The translations under genes were made by a program, and so were the position numbers. Below the pieces are notes generated by a model. The model was not told the origin of the DNA and did not search any database. It saw nothing but the letters and a program-made list of their open reading frames with translations. 64,000 bases of DNA from Gnetum montanum (taxonomy: Eukaryota > Streptophyta > Gnetopsida > Gnetales > Gnetaceae): NCBI GenBank assembly GCA_015680685.1, contig MNCI01026223.1, positions 120,224 to 184,223 on the forward strand. The letters run 5' to 3'. This document shows, one piece after another, positions 11,682-22,561 of this stretch. Within the stretch, counting starts at the first letter, position 1. Each line of letters begins with the position of its first letter.

Positions 11682-14600
11682 ATTAGTATATCAATTGCAG
11701 CATAAAAAAATATTACATAAATTCACAAAAAATTGCAATGCGCTACTGTATGTATTTCAACCATGAATTCTCTTATACTATAGTAGAACTAAATTCCATA
11801 CATATCAATCCATTAATTTTTTAGATATACTATAGAGGTGTGTTAACTACTACTAATTTTTTAGCATCCTAATTAATTAAGCAAGCCAAAATAAGGCATT
11901 ATAGTAATGGTTAAAAGATAAAAATTAAATATAAAAACTACTCACAGTAAGTTAAGTAGATGCAATTCTAGCTACAATCAACCTTGTTGTGATACAAAAA
12001 TTTCACAAGTCTTATTCATATGCATAACTCCCAAATTTATGTTACAAATATAAACCAATGAAATTAAGGTGTAAAACATGTAGATAATCATAAGAAAATA
12101 TATATCATCTTATTTATTATCCAACATAAAAATTCTAATGTTGCAACCACAAAACTCTAGTGCAAAAAATAATAGAACAAGAAAAAATTTCACAATTAGA
12201 ATACCTATCCAAGTCATGGTATTAGTAGGGACAACACGTGCGAATGATGGCTGAAAAATGAAACTAACTATGATTGAAATTAGAGTGGAATCACAATTGT
12301 TGGCTTCTAATACTAGCACAATTATCTAAAATATCACAATGCAACTTTATCATGATTTTATTTTTTTACATTTTTATTAGGACTATGAGTCATAGCAACT
12401 TGTAGTGCACTATGATCAAATTGCGATCATTGTCACTCACACTATGTAACCTTGATTTTTTATTTTCCAATTTAAGTTATTCTCTGACTACATGTGAGTT
12501 TCAGTTACTTGTACTTAAGATTTCAGTGTTTGAACAAAAATATACTAGAATGACAGATGATTCCTAGTTTCTTTCAATTTCAAATTATGAGCCACTACAA
12601 ATTACACTATCTCAATAGCTAAGATAACTAGAAAATCTAGTTTAGACAATGATCAACTGTGTCATAGGAACTCATAGTTTTTTGGCCAACCTAGAAAAAG
12701 TGAAAAAGTAAAGAAAAATAAGCTAACAAAAAAAAACCAAAAAGAAAATTCCTTATAACTTGATGATGTTTGATTCGAACACCTACTCATTTCTTACTAC
12801 CTCATTTGACTTTATTGTTCATGAAACCTTGATTAGATAACTAATAATATAAATATAACTAAATACACTTTTGCTCATGCCCAACCAAGTGACTTACCTT
12901 CTAGGTCCTTAAAGTTCTAATAGGCACTCCCTACTAAAGTAGTTATCATTTATCTCACAATTGACAAGTATACTTAAGATTATTATCTCAAAGCCCTTCA
13001 GAAAGCAAAACATGAATACCAATTATGAAAATAAAACATTGAAGGGGTTGTTATTTGTCTAGTGTTGAATAACAATTTGATTTCTCAAACATATTTGTTA
13101 TATTAAAATACAATCTTCCATAATTCTTTTTTAAAGATGTTCATGTATGATAAACACTTAAAAGAATCCTAGTACATAAATCTCAAAGGGACACCTAAAT
13201 GTACAACTAAATCTTAAGCTCTCATACAAGTGTGGTTACATCACTTTCAAATACATTGGGTGTAGTAGCATGCTTATGATTTATATATTATGTGTGTGGT
13301 ATTAGTGGGCTATCAGAGATGAGTTAGTGTATTGATTATGCTTTATATGTTATGATGCTTTAGTCTTTATGTTATGATTATGATGTCTTTACATGCTTAA
13401 ATAACATGATTATGTACACTAACCTTATGTGATATGTTAGATAGGTGATATGATTGGTAAAGATGTTGGATTGGGGGTACAAGAGCAACTATTCAATATG
13501 TATTTATGCTTTATGTATGCTTTTGGAATTTACACATTTGAACTGTAGCACTATGTTATGTGTTAATTGGATGTAATTTTAGTATGTGCATGTGTAGAGC
13601 ATTTGATATAGATTTACTAGGTTTAAAAAAATTTTGATTTGGAGTCTTAGTATGTTTATTATGCATGTTTGAAGTGCAAAGTATAGTTAAGAAGGCGAAA
13701 TAAAAAAAATGTACTTATAAAAGTGTTAGTAAAAAAAATGAAAAGTAATGTGTAATTGGGTTTTGCACATGACATGTGATGCACATTAAAAGGGAAACTT
13801 TTTGTATGCAAACTTTATACTTTAAGTATAGTTTTTTATAAAAAAAAAAGAAAAGAAACGAACATGTTTTTCCATCACCTCCCACATCGTATACCCTAAA
13901 ATTTGAATTTTCTATTTTCTATAAAAATAGAATTGATTATGTGTCTATTTTTTTCTTATTCTTTCCATATTCTATATTTTTCATAGTTCTTTTAAATAAA
14001 TGTTTATTTACTATAAACTTGGATTTGGATTTTTTGTGGTTATATGTGCATGGGTATAGTACTTGTTTGGAGTAAAATCATACCTTCCCAAATTTTTGAC
14101 AATTTTATGCTTGATTTAGACTTTTTGCTTCAACAAATTTAATTGATGGGTTATCTTTATTTTTTCCTTGTACTTGTATGCTTGATTAATATATATTCTC
14201 ATGTGATGTGGGCATGTGGGATAGATAGTTTAAATATTGAGTTTGGAGATAATGTTTTATAGATTACTTAAAATTTTACAATTTTGGTTGCATATAGTTT
14301 TTGAATAAATATGTGATGTATGAAATGATGTGGACTTGCAAAATATTAGAGGTGATGTTAATGAAACTAGTATGATTTGGATAGTGTATTTTATGAGCAT
14401 GTTTTTGCATGGAAATTTTTGGGAGTTTCAAGTATCATTGGTTGTAATTAAATATTATTATTTATTGGTTTATTAAATAAATTTTAAATGCACATAACTT
14501 TATGTATAGGAGTTCAATTGAGTTGAATTAGTATCATTGGGATTGTCTTTTGAAGTACTTTCTAATCATGAAATTTATTTTCTCTTTTGGCATATATCAT

Positions 14601-16141
14601 CTGGAGGCTACAATAGCGACTTGTTTATAAAATTATATGTAGTTTAAAGAGCATGGTTGTGACATAAAATTTTGTTATGTCATGCCATGATATTATCTTC
14701 ATGGAGTGAGTCTAATTGTTAGGTGTGCATATATGTGGTTATGTTATATCCTGTGGTGGTTAGCCACTTTTTAAAGTCAATTATTGTTCTTCTTGACATG
14801 AATGTATAGGCTGTCTAAGAGATCCTTTGGGTTTATGGATGTTAATAAATTAGTTTCAATTATATTTTCTTTGAATGTTTTGCATTGTAACATGTGATGG
14901 CTTAAGCTAGCTTGGATTTATGCATGTCTTTGTAATGATGCTTGTAGTGGTCGTTGACATGTGGTTCTAGCGTAAGTATGTGGACTAGTTGGTGATGAGG
15001 TACCTTGGAGATAGTTCTGATTTGACCTCCATTGTGATGCATTAGTGAGGCCCTTGTCTCAAGCCTCATATTGAGAGTGAAAGAGCATAGATGTGCTTGT
15101 CCCTACAACTGGTATGTGGCATAGGTATGTTCATTCCTATAGCCAGTCCTCTAGAAGGATAGTGGTTGCAAGTCATAGGTTGACAAACCCTAGTACTAAT
15201 TGGGTAAATAAAAATAATAATAAATAACATGCAAGCTAGTAATTAAGTATGAGTACTCATAACAACATTTCACATGCTACACTAAGTGTAGATATGCTAG
15301 CAACCACATGGGTAATGTGGTATCATTTTGTGAGTCATAGTAATGGTAGTATATCTTGTGATTGATTTATGAGTGAGTGGTCAGTATGGTGATTAATGGT
15401 ATGATGTGGATATGAAAGCATGGGCATGATAGTGAAAATGCATGTGGTGTGGTGTAATGAATATATGATTGATTATGTCCCTTAGTGATTATATCTATGA
15501 TGGTATGTTAGTGATCTATTAACTCTAGTAAGGATTATGCTAGTATGGTATGTGATATCATCTATGCATATGTTGCTTAGAGCATGTGTGAGACTGACTA
15601 TTAATGTAGGTTGCTTTACATCATTCTTCTCCTCTAGTATACCACTTATTGATCATCTAGTAGGGGAAGTGTAAAGGCTTGTTACTTAGTTTTATACTAA
15701 CATTATTTAGTTACATGTGGAAGCTACAATGATGCAAACAAACACTAAGAGACAATAGAGGAGAGGGATATCTTTGAGGATTAGTTGATGTATATTTCCA
15801 TGTATAGTATTGTGTACTATTCATACTTGTATGATCCTCACTATACTCTTATGTATATGATGATGTTTATGTTTTGTATTGTATTAAAGTAGTGTAGAAT
15901 TTTGGTATATGTAGAGACATGTAGTTTTATAAATTGAAATGCATGCTTAATCTTTGGTTGGCTTGGCTATAGGGATGAATATACTTATGCCATGTAATAG
16001 CCCTAGAGATGAACACACCAACACTCATCGACTCTTAGGATGAGGCCTAAGATAGGAACTTCATTGATGCATCATAGTGGGGGTTAAATTAGAATTACCT
16101 CCATGTTTCCTCATCATCAACCATTCCATACCCTTATGCTA
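11682..16141. other. Long AT-rich region without recognised genes
   Basis: 4.5 kb. No ORF above about 70 residues and no domain seen on either strand. 13580-13760 is a diverged relative of 9068-9260. The stretch 14700-16100 is less AT-rich and could be old retroelement LTR or UTR, but I could not pair it with another copy. Its right edge (16141/16142) is an abrupt junction with the truncated LTR of element C. Confidence 0.5.
13580..13760 (+). repeat. Diverged dispersed repeat, second copy at 9068-9260
   Basis: The two segments share, in order, tagtgca.ttgata, taggttaaa, tttgatttgg.gtc and tacttataaaa-like words. Identity is modest by eye; the family is unknown. Confidence 0.4.
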
Positions 16142-16261
16142 GTGGCCAACCTGGGCAACTAATTTTGGTTGCCTAACTTAGTAAGTAGTCTTCCTTCTCC
16201 TTATTTTATTTATTTAGATTAATGTGATGTGGGATTCATGTTAGAGGAACCCACACACATC
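16142..16261 (-). repeat. Truncated 3' LTR of element C
   Basis: Minus-strand sequence from TGATGTGTGTGGG at 16261 matches the start of the 5' LTR at 20979 for about 120 bp, then similarity stops near 16135-16142. Most of R and all of U5 are lost. Confidence 0.8.
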
Positions 16262-16275
16262 AATCTCCCCTTCTC
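16262..16275 (-). promoter_or_regulatory. Polypurine tract of element C
   Basis: Minus strand reads CGAGAAGGGGAGAT directly before the LTR start TGATGTG, the normal place and composition for the plus-strand primer. Confidence 0.75.
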
Positions 16276-16827
16276 GACTACAAGAAGGGCATAGCCATTC
16301 CAACAATTTCTTAATAGATCTCAATCTTGTCCTTGGATATGGCTTTTGTCATCATATCTGAACCATTATCACTTGTGTGAATCTTCTCCATTTCCAATTG
16401 GTTGGAATTTAATACATCTTGTATCCATTGATACCTCATGTTAATATGCTTTGATATTGAATGAAAAGAAGAATTTTTATTGAGATGTATAGCGCTTTAA
16501 CTATTACAGTACAAGATATACCTATCTTGGTTAAACTTGAGCTCTTGTAGGAATTTCTTCATCCATAGCAATTCCTTGCTAGCTTTAGTAGTTGCAATGA
16601 AATTTGATTCTATTGTTGAAAGCACAACACATTTCTATAGCTTTGATTGCCAAGACATAACTCTCCTTGCAAAAGGTTATCAGATAACTTGAGATGGATT
16701 TTCTAAAGTCTACATCTCTAGCCATATCAACATCAGAATAGCCCTCTAGTTCAAGCTTGCCACTTCCAAAATAAAGTGAGAGTTTGGAAGTTCCTTGAAG
16801 GTACCTGAAAATCCATTTATCTATAGC
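16276..16827 (-). pseudogene. pol: RNase H domain of element C
   Basis: Continues from RT on the minus strand. Broken frames show the usual copia signature: WIFRYLQGTS, L-E-G-Y-S-D-V-D-M-A-R-D, then R-K-S-I-S-S-Y-L, and near the end EDSHK and a D-x-M-x-K-like block. It degraded the RNA template during reverse transcription. Several in-frame stops; dead. Confidence 0.75.
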
Positions 16828-17790
16828 CTAATGCTCTCCTCTTGGATTGAAGAGAAATTTTCTTGCAACATCAAGTGCATAAGCAATATCTAGTCTTGTG
16901 CAAACCATAGCATACATCAAACTTGCTACTACTAAAGCATATGGAATCTTGCTCATTTCTTTCTTCTCCTTTTCTATGGAAGGGTACTTCTCCTTGCTCA
17001 ACTTGAAATGATTAGCAAGCGATGAAGTTACTAGTTTAGCTTGGTTCATGTGAAACCTCTCTAGCACTTTCTCAATGTATTTTTCTTGTGACAACCATAC
17101 TTTCCTAGAACTTCTATTTTGATAAATGCTCATACCAAGGATCTGCTTAGCTGGACCCAAATCTTTCATAACAAAACATTTGCTAAGATCCTTCTTCAAA
17201 TTGTTGATCTTCTAGACATCCTTGCCAATAACCAACATATCATCTAGATAAAGTAGGAGGATAAGAAAGTTTCCATCTACAAATTTCTTCACAAACACAA
17301 TGATCTATAGTAGTCTTGTTGTAGTCATGCTCTATCATGAAAGACTCAAACTTCCTATACCATTGTCGAGGTTCTTGGTTTAATCCATATAGACTCTTCT
17401 TTAGTCTACACATCATGTTTTCTTTTTCTTTGACTTTGAACCTACTCAGTTGCTCCATATAGATCTCTTCCTCCAAACCACCATGGAGAAAGGTAGTCTT
17501 TACATCCATTTATTCAACCTCCAGGTTTAGACTTCTAGCTAAACTCAAAATCATTCTGGTGGATGTCACCTTCACCACTAATGTGAATATTTCTTTAAAG
17601 TCAATGCCTTGCTTTTGATTAAAGCCTTTTATAACTAACCTTGCCTTATACCTTATTTCATCTCCATTAGCCTTTAGCTAGTACACCCACTTATTCTTTA
17701 GTGCTTTTCTCCCTTTTGGTAATTCCAGTGACTCATATGTGTCATTCTTCTTTAATGACTATATTTATGATTACATGGCTTTGATCCACT
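16828..17790 (-). pseudogene. pol: Reverse transcriptase of element C
   Basis: Copia RVT_2 type. In order on the minus strand: NKWVY, YKARLVIKGF, the block MDVKTTFLHGGLEEEIYMEQ (17450-17509), CRLKKSLYGLNQEPRQWY, the catalytic tetrad as Y-L-D-D-M (17236-17250), then FVMKDLGPAKQILGM and IPYALVVASLMYAM with TRLDIAYAL. The two longest open pieces are 17240-17509 and 16828-17199. Catalytic aspartates are present, but an in-frame stop before MDVKTT and a stop after YLDDM break the protein. Confidence 0.9.
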
Positions 17791-17859
17791 CCTTGTATTT
17801 ATCTACTAGAGCCTTGTCATAGCTTTCTAGTTCTCCCTCTTCAGCCAACACCACATACT

Positions 17860-18999
17860 CATTAAGAGGATACTTTCTAGAAGGCTAGTGACTTCTTGTT
17901 GATCTCCTCAATGGTACTTCAACTACATCTTGACTTTGTTGTTGACCATCATCTATGGGACCTTGAGTAACTTCTTATTTATTTCCACCTTGATTGTGTG
18001 ATTTAGGTGGAAGGATAGGATCGTGATTCACCTTATCACTTTGCTATGGTTTCTAGATCCCCTTTTAATGTTTCTAATAAACTGATCTTCAAAGAATACA
18101 ATATCTTGGACTTTGACTATTTTCTTGGTAACAGGATTAAATAGTTTATAGCTAAACTCATCATTGCCATATCCTAGAAAGATGCATTCCTAGGTTTTTC
18201 CATCCAACTTTGATCTCTCATCCTTTGGGATGTGTACAACTACTCTACAACCAAACACTTTTAGATGATCATTGTAGACATCTTTATTACACCATACTCT
18301 CTCTAGAATATCTCCATCTAGAGGAACTAAAGGAGAAAGATTGATCAAATTAGCAACTATCTTCACCGATTCTTCCCAAAAGATTTTGGGTAACTTTGCA
18401 AGTGACAACATGCTCCTAGACTTTTCTACAATAGTCTAGTTCATTCTTTAAGCTAGACCATTTAGCTAAGAAGTATTTGGAGGAGTCTTTTGGTGCTGAA
18501 TACCATGACTCTTGCAATACTCAAAGAATGCTCCCAAGTATTCACTTCTATTTTCTATTCTAATACACTTCAATGTCCTACCAATCTCTTTTTCTACACT
18601 CAGATTGAATTTCTTGAACACATCTACCACCTAGTCTTTCATTGTCAATGTGTATAACAACACCTTTCTAGAATGATTATCAATAAATGTGACAAAGTAG
18701 TATGCCCCACCAAGTGATCTTGTTGGCATAGGACCACAAATATCAGAATCCACCAAATCTAAAACATGCTTACTTTTTTGTGAAAGTGACCTCTTAAAGG
18801 TGACTTTATGCTACTTTCTAGCTAAAAAATCTACATAGCTCTTCAAATGTATGCCTTTCACCTTTAGAAGTATATTCTTCTTGGCTAGGATATTTAGTCC
18901 CTGTTGGCTAATGTGGCTAAGCCTTTTATGCCACATCTTTGTTGTCTCTTCATCCTTTTCCATATTGATGGTGTCTCTGATGACATGTGCTTGTGTCAT
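17860..18999 (-). pseudogene. pol: Integrase of element C
   Basis: A GAG-pre-integrase segment (MWHKRLSHISQQGLNIL) is open at 18811-18999, then the core with LVDSDICGPM and FIDNHSRK, then the C-terminal part open at 18190-18411 (LPKIFWEESV, LKVFGCRVVVHIP, KLDGK). The catalytic D-D-E has decayed: the usual D-N-G-G-E-Y is E-N-R-S-E-Y, and the glutamate of the N-G-x-A-E-R motif is replaced by a stop. It joined cDNA to host DNA in the ancestor. Confidence 0.85.
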
Positions 19000-19065
19000 G
19001 TATAGAGAATGCTACTTCTTTCCTCTAGCTACCACCAAGGAATCCTTGGAGAGTTTCCAATGTCC

Positions 19066-19368
19066 TTATTTGAAGTTATTCTCATAGTCATCATTATTCA
19101 GTTTCATCAAAAATATCAAGTTTAGGCTAATATTTGGAACATTTTTAACATTTTTCAGAATTAGTCTGCAACTAATATTTCTCCTCAAACAAACATCTTC
19201 AATGCCAACTCCTTTTCTTGAATAATTATTTCCCATATTTCGTTCACCATAATCTCCTTGAGTGTAGGATGAGAAGTCTCTTTTGGATGTCACATGAATA
19301 GAAGCACAATTATCAATTATCCAATCCATTCCTTGGGTTGCCAAATTGATAGTATCAGCATCACTCAT
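19066..19368 (-). pseudogene. pol: Aspartic protease of element C
   Basis: Open for 100 residues. W-I-I-D-N-C-A-S-I-H-V-T-S matches the copia protease active site, normally W-I-I-D-S-G-A-S; the essential D-S/T-G is D-N-C here, so the enzyme cannot be active. V-P-N-I-S-L-N-L-I matches the second conserved block. It lies between the gag zinc knuckle and the integrase. Confidence 0.85.
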
Positions 19369-19384
19369 GTCTCTGAGGATGTAA

Positions 19385-20229
19385 GCCTCATGATTGACAA
19401 CTAAAGCTCAATCTCCAGCATTCTCATTTGGTTGTTGTTGTTACTACTACTCTTACTTCAGCTTTCTACAATTCTTGTTCATGTGGCCCTTCTTGTCACA
19501 TTGATAACACTCAATCTCCTTTTATTGATTTGGACTTGCTTCTAGCATTTCCACACTTTTGTGGATCTTTGCTCTAGCTCCTGCCCTAATTTTTTGTACC
19601 TAATGCCTTAGAACTGGAACTTGTGGAGCCCATCATCTTTCTCCTAATTTATTCATTTAGGAGATTTGACTTGATTTGGTTGAATAATACAACTCCATTT
19701 GGGGCTGAGTTTATTGTCAACATTCTAAGTGTCTCCCAACTTTGTAGCAAGGAACCAAGAATTATCAGATCCTGTAGTTCTTTGTTGAAGTTGATTTTCA
19801 AATCTGCAAGTTGATTCATAATGCCCTACATCTCATTGAGGAGGTTAGCTATGGGAGTACCTTCTTTGTACTTGATTTTCATCAATTTTGTTGTCATGTA
19901 CATTTTATTCTATACATCTCCTCTAACTTATTCCATAGACTTTGGGCAAATTTTTCTATGGAGATAAGATGATAAACATTATCATCCATCTAATGGTGAA
20001 TATACCCTATAACTTGCCTATTAAACATTTTCCACTCATCATCCATTGCTACTAGCTTTTTACCAGTGATAAAAGCATAACACTTTTTATAGTATAGAAG
20101 GTCTTCCATTTCCCCCTTCCATAACCGATAATTTTTAGAATTCAAATAAAATATTCTACTAGTATTTATATCCATGCTATTAACTCCACTACTATTTCTC
20201 GTGTTTTCCATAACAACACATTGAAACAC
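19385..20229 (-). pseudogene. gag: gag of element C, with zinc knuckle
   Basis: The N-terminus is open at 19990-20229; the likely start is the ATG at 20211 (MENTRNSSG), with the copia gag block LNSKNYRLWKGEMEDLL. An intact CCHC zinc knuckle, C-Y-Q-C-D-K-K-G-H-M-N-K-N-C, lies at 19468-19509. It packages RNA in the particle. Stops interrupt the middle. Confidence 0.85.
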
Positions 20230-20304
20230 TCACAACTTTTATAGCAAATTCCATGGGCTATAGTGCCGAGCTACTATAGTGCCATTTTGTTGTTTGTGAT
20301 CTCC

Positions 20305-20324
20305 AACCTAGCACTTCAATACTA
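20305..20324 (-). promoter_or_regulatory. Primer-binding site, initiator tRNA-Met type (element C)
   Basis: Minus strand TAGTATTGAAGTGCTAGGTT aligns with the common copia site TGGTATCAGAGC followed by AGGTT; decayed but correctly placed 2 bp inside the 5' LTR. Confidence 0.65.
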
Positions 20325-20326
20325 GT

Positions 20327-20979
20327 TGTTGGGAAAAAGAGGGGCACAACAACACGAACTGGCTTGTGTAGTATTTTTCCATTTGTGTGTTAAAAGATAT
20401 AAACTAATAGTATAGACAATAGAAGTAAAGTGCAAAATAATAACACCCAATAACATAAAGATTTACGTGGTTTACCATGGGCCAAACTCCAAATAAATAT
20501 TCTTCTACTAATAAGTGGTAGGAATACAAACATGTCTCTCTAGTTAATTACTAAAGGTATACAAAATTGACACATCCTCAAGAAAACATATTCTTGGAAT
20601 AAAAAGGAGAAATCTCACACCCCTTTAGGAAAATTCCTAGAAACCCAAGCTCACAAGGCTTATTTGTGTGTGTCTCCCTTTGGCCTCTCTTTCTCACTTA
20701 AGCTATTAGCTTCTCATCTACCCCTACACCCATTTGCCATTTCTCTTGGATTTATAGTCAAGAGAAATGCCCTATGCTACCTAACTTAAGAAGCCTTTGT
20801 TGAGGGCTAATTAACTTAGCAACCAACCTAGAGAGCTAATTTTGACTGCCTAACTTAGTATCCAACTTAGGCAACTAATTTTGGTTGCCTAACTTAGCAA
20901 GCAGCCTTCCTTCCACTCATTTTATTTATTTAGATTAATGTGATGTGGGCTTCATGTTGGAGGGACCCACACACATCAT
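20327..20979 (-). repeat. 5' LTR of element C (653 bp)
   Basis: Minus-strand LTR from TGATGTGTGTGGG (20979) to CCCAACA (20327). It contains about two copies of a 39-bp unit with gcaactaattttggttgcctaacttag (20814-20891). The matching 3' LTR piece is at 16142-16261. Confidence 0.85.
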
Positions 20980-21599
20980 AGGATAACTAGTGGAGTTCTT
21001 TAAGGGTGTCAAATGAATAGGAGGTAAAATTTGGTCATCATTTAGCGTTTTGTTATGTTGGAATTTAGTAGGGGATTGAAAATTATTGGTAGGAGAGAGT
21101 AATGGCTGAAAGATTTTTGGTGGTTGATGGTGCTGGAATTGGTTAGATTTATGCTGGTTCATGGAATTGAGAGATGAATTATGGAAGTTGTTGATGCTAC
21201 TAGATGTCAATTAGAATTGAGAGAAATGTGTTGTAGTAGTGAAAACATTCGAACAAAATCTTTTGAAGAGAAAGAATCACCTTGCAATGGCATTGCTTAT
21301 ACATCTTCTAATTACTGCAATATAGCATCTACGTGTGAACAAAAAGAGTGCTTAGTAAGTGAAGTAGATTACCCATGTTGCAGTTGATGGGATGGTAGGT
21401 TCTGGTTTCTAAACTAATGATGTGAGAGTAGCTATGAATTGAATCCATTGATTTTGTTAATATTTCTTGTAATATTGCCTTTCTTGATAATGTTTGTTTC
21501 CTATTGGAGTAACACCATTGTTATGTTCTTGAAAAACCACATCATGTGATTTCAAAATTTTCTTATTTTCATAATCATAAAATCTATATGCTTTGTAAT
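20980..21599 (-). pseudogene. Integrase-RT linker of element D
   Basis: On the minus strand it follows the integrase and is rich in Ser, Asn, Pro and Gln (for example around 20990-21210), as expected of the copia linker. It ends abruptly at the LTR start of element C. A plus-strand ORF at 21181-21387 is a shadow. Confidence 0.6.
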
Positions 21600-22561
21600 T
21601 TGCATAATATCCCACAAAAATACATAATTGTCCCTTTTTATCTAGCTTTTTTCCTTATTGTAGTGGAATTTGAATGTATCATGGTGAACCAAAAATTTTA
21701 AAATGAGATATACTTGGTGGATAGCCATACCATAGTGCATACGGTGTTTGATGTTGAATGGATTTTGATGGCACCCTATTCAAAATGTAAATTGCTATTG
21801 CACATGCGTCTACCCAAAAATTATTTTCTAAACATGACATTTGAAGTAAACACCTTGCCATTTCAACCACAATCCTATTCTTTCTCTTAGCTATGCCAAT
21901 TTTAGGCTATAAATGATGTGGTGGTTTGATAAATAATCCCATTTTCTTACAAAATTCATCAAATTCATTTGATAAAAATTCACAACCACGATCTATCTGG
22001 ATTTTTTTTAATTGCATTGCCACTTTGTTTTTCTACTTTCACCTTGAATTCTTTAAAAAAAAAACCTCAATGTTTGATCTTTCAATTTAAGAAAATATCC
22101 TCAAGAAAACTTGGAAAAATCATCCACTATGATCAACATATATTGGCTTTTACCTAAGCTCAATGTTTGCATGGGACTGCATAAATCCATGTGAACTAGA
22201 TCTAATTTTTCTTGAGATCTATGTTCTTTCCTAGGAAATGGAAACCTTGTAAATTTTCCTAATTGACATATACCACAATCATAATTATCCGACAAAGAAA
22301 TTTTTGATATACCTCCTACAATTTCTTCTTTTTGCATGTCGTCCATTGAGCCAAAGTTGACATGTCCTAACTGAGCATGCCATAACCATGCTATATCTTC
22401 TATGATAGTGAGACAATGAACATCCTTTTGCATTTGTAACTTGTACATTTGATTCTTGCTAATAGGGATAATGGCAATACCTTTATCATCATTAGCCTTA
22501 GAGATTTTACAAACATCCTTTTCAAATTCAAGATGATACCCATTGCAACATAATTGATTCA
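21600..22561 (-). pseudogene. pol: Integrase of element D
   Basis: Zinc-binding part W-L-W-H-A-Q-L-G-H-V-N-F with C-G-I-C-Q-L-G-K-F is open at 22101-22561, followed by L-V-H-M-D-L-C-S-P-M and I-I-V-D-D-F-S-K-F-S. Broken core pieces include I-D-R-G-C-E-F-L near 21980. A C-terminal block is open at 21679-21870 (NNFWVDACAIAIYILNRVPS, HFKIFG), then G-Q-L-C-I-F-V-G-Y near 21620. Several stops. The open frame extends to 22598 only because it reads into the LTR of E; the true copia sequence stops at 22561. Confidence 0.85.

Larger units (their letters stand above)
16142..20979 (-). mobile_element. Element C: Ty1/copia retrotransposon, inserted in element D
   Basis: On the minus strand the order is LTR (20979-20327), primer-binding site, gag, protease, integrase, RT, RNase H, polypurine tract, truncated 3' LTR. 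This order with integrase before RT defines Ty1/copia. RT and integrase motifs suggest the Tork/Tnt1-like group, not tested. The sequence beyond its 5' LTR at 20980 is the integrase-RT linker of element D, so C landed inside D. All genes carry stops or frameshifts. Confidence 0.9.
20980..22561 (-). mobile_element. Element D, left part: Ty1/copia fragment (integrase and linker)
   Basis: Minus-strand copia sequence running from the middle of the pre-integrase region (22561) to the integrase-RT linker (20980). The right part, with protease, gag, primer site and LTR, is at 56001-57627. Joined across element E the domain order is continuous, so E split a single copia element. RT, RNase H and the 3' LTR, expected beyond element C, are missing. 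Confidence 0.85.

Noticed and set aside
20935-21210. 91-residue minus-strand ORF
   Set aside because: It crosses the boundary between the LTR of C (up to 20979) and the linker of D; it is a chance fusion, not a gene.
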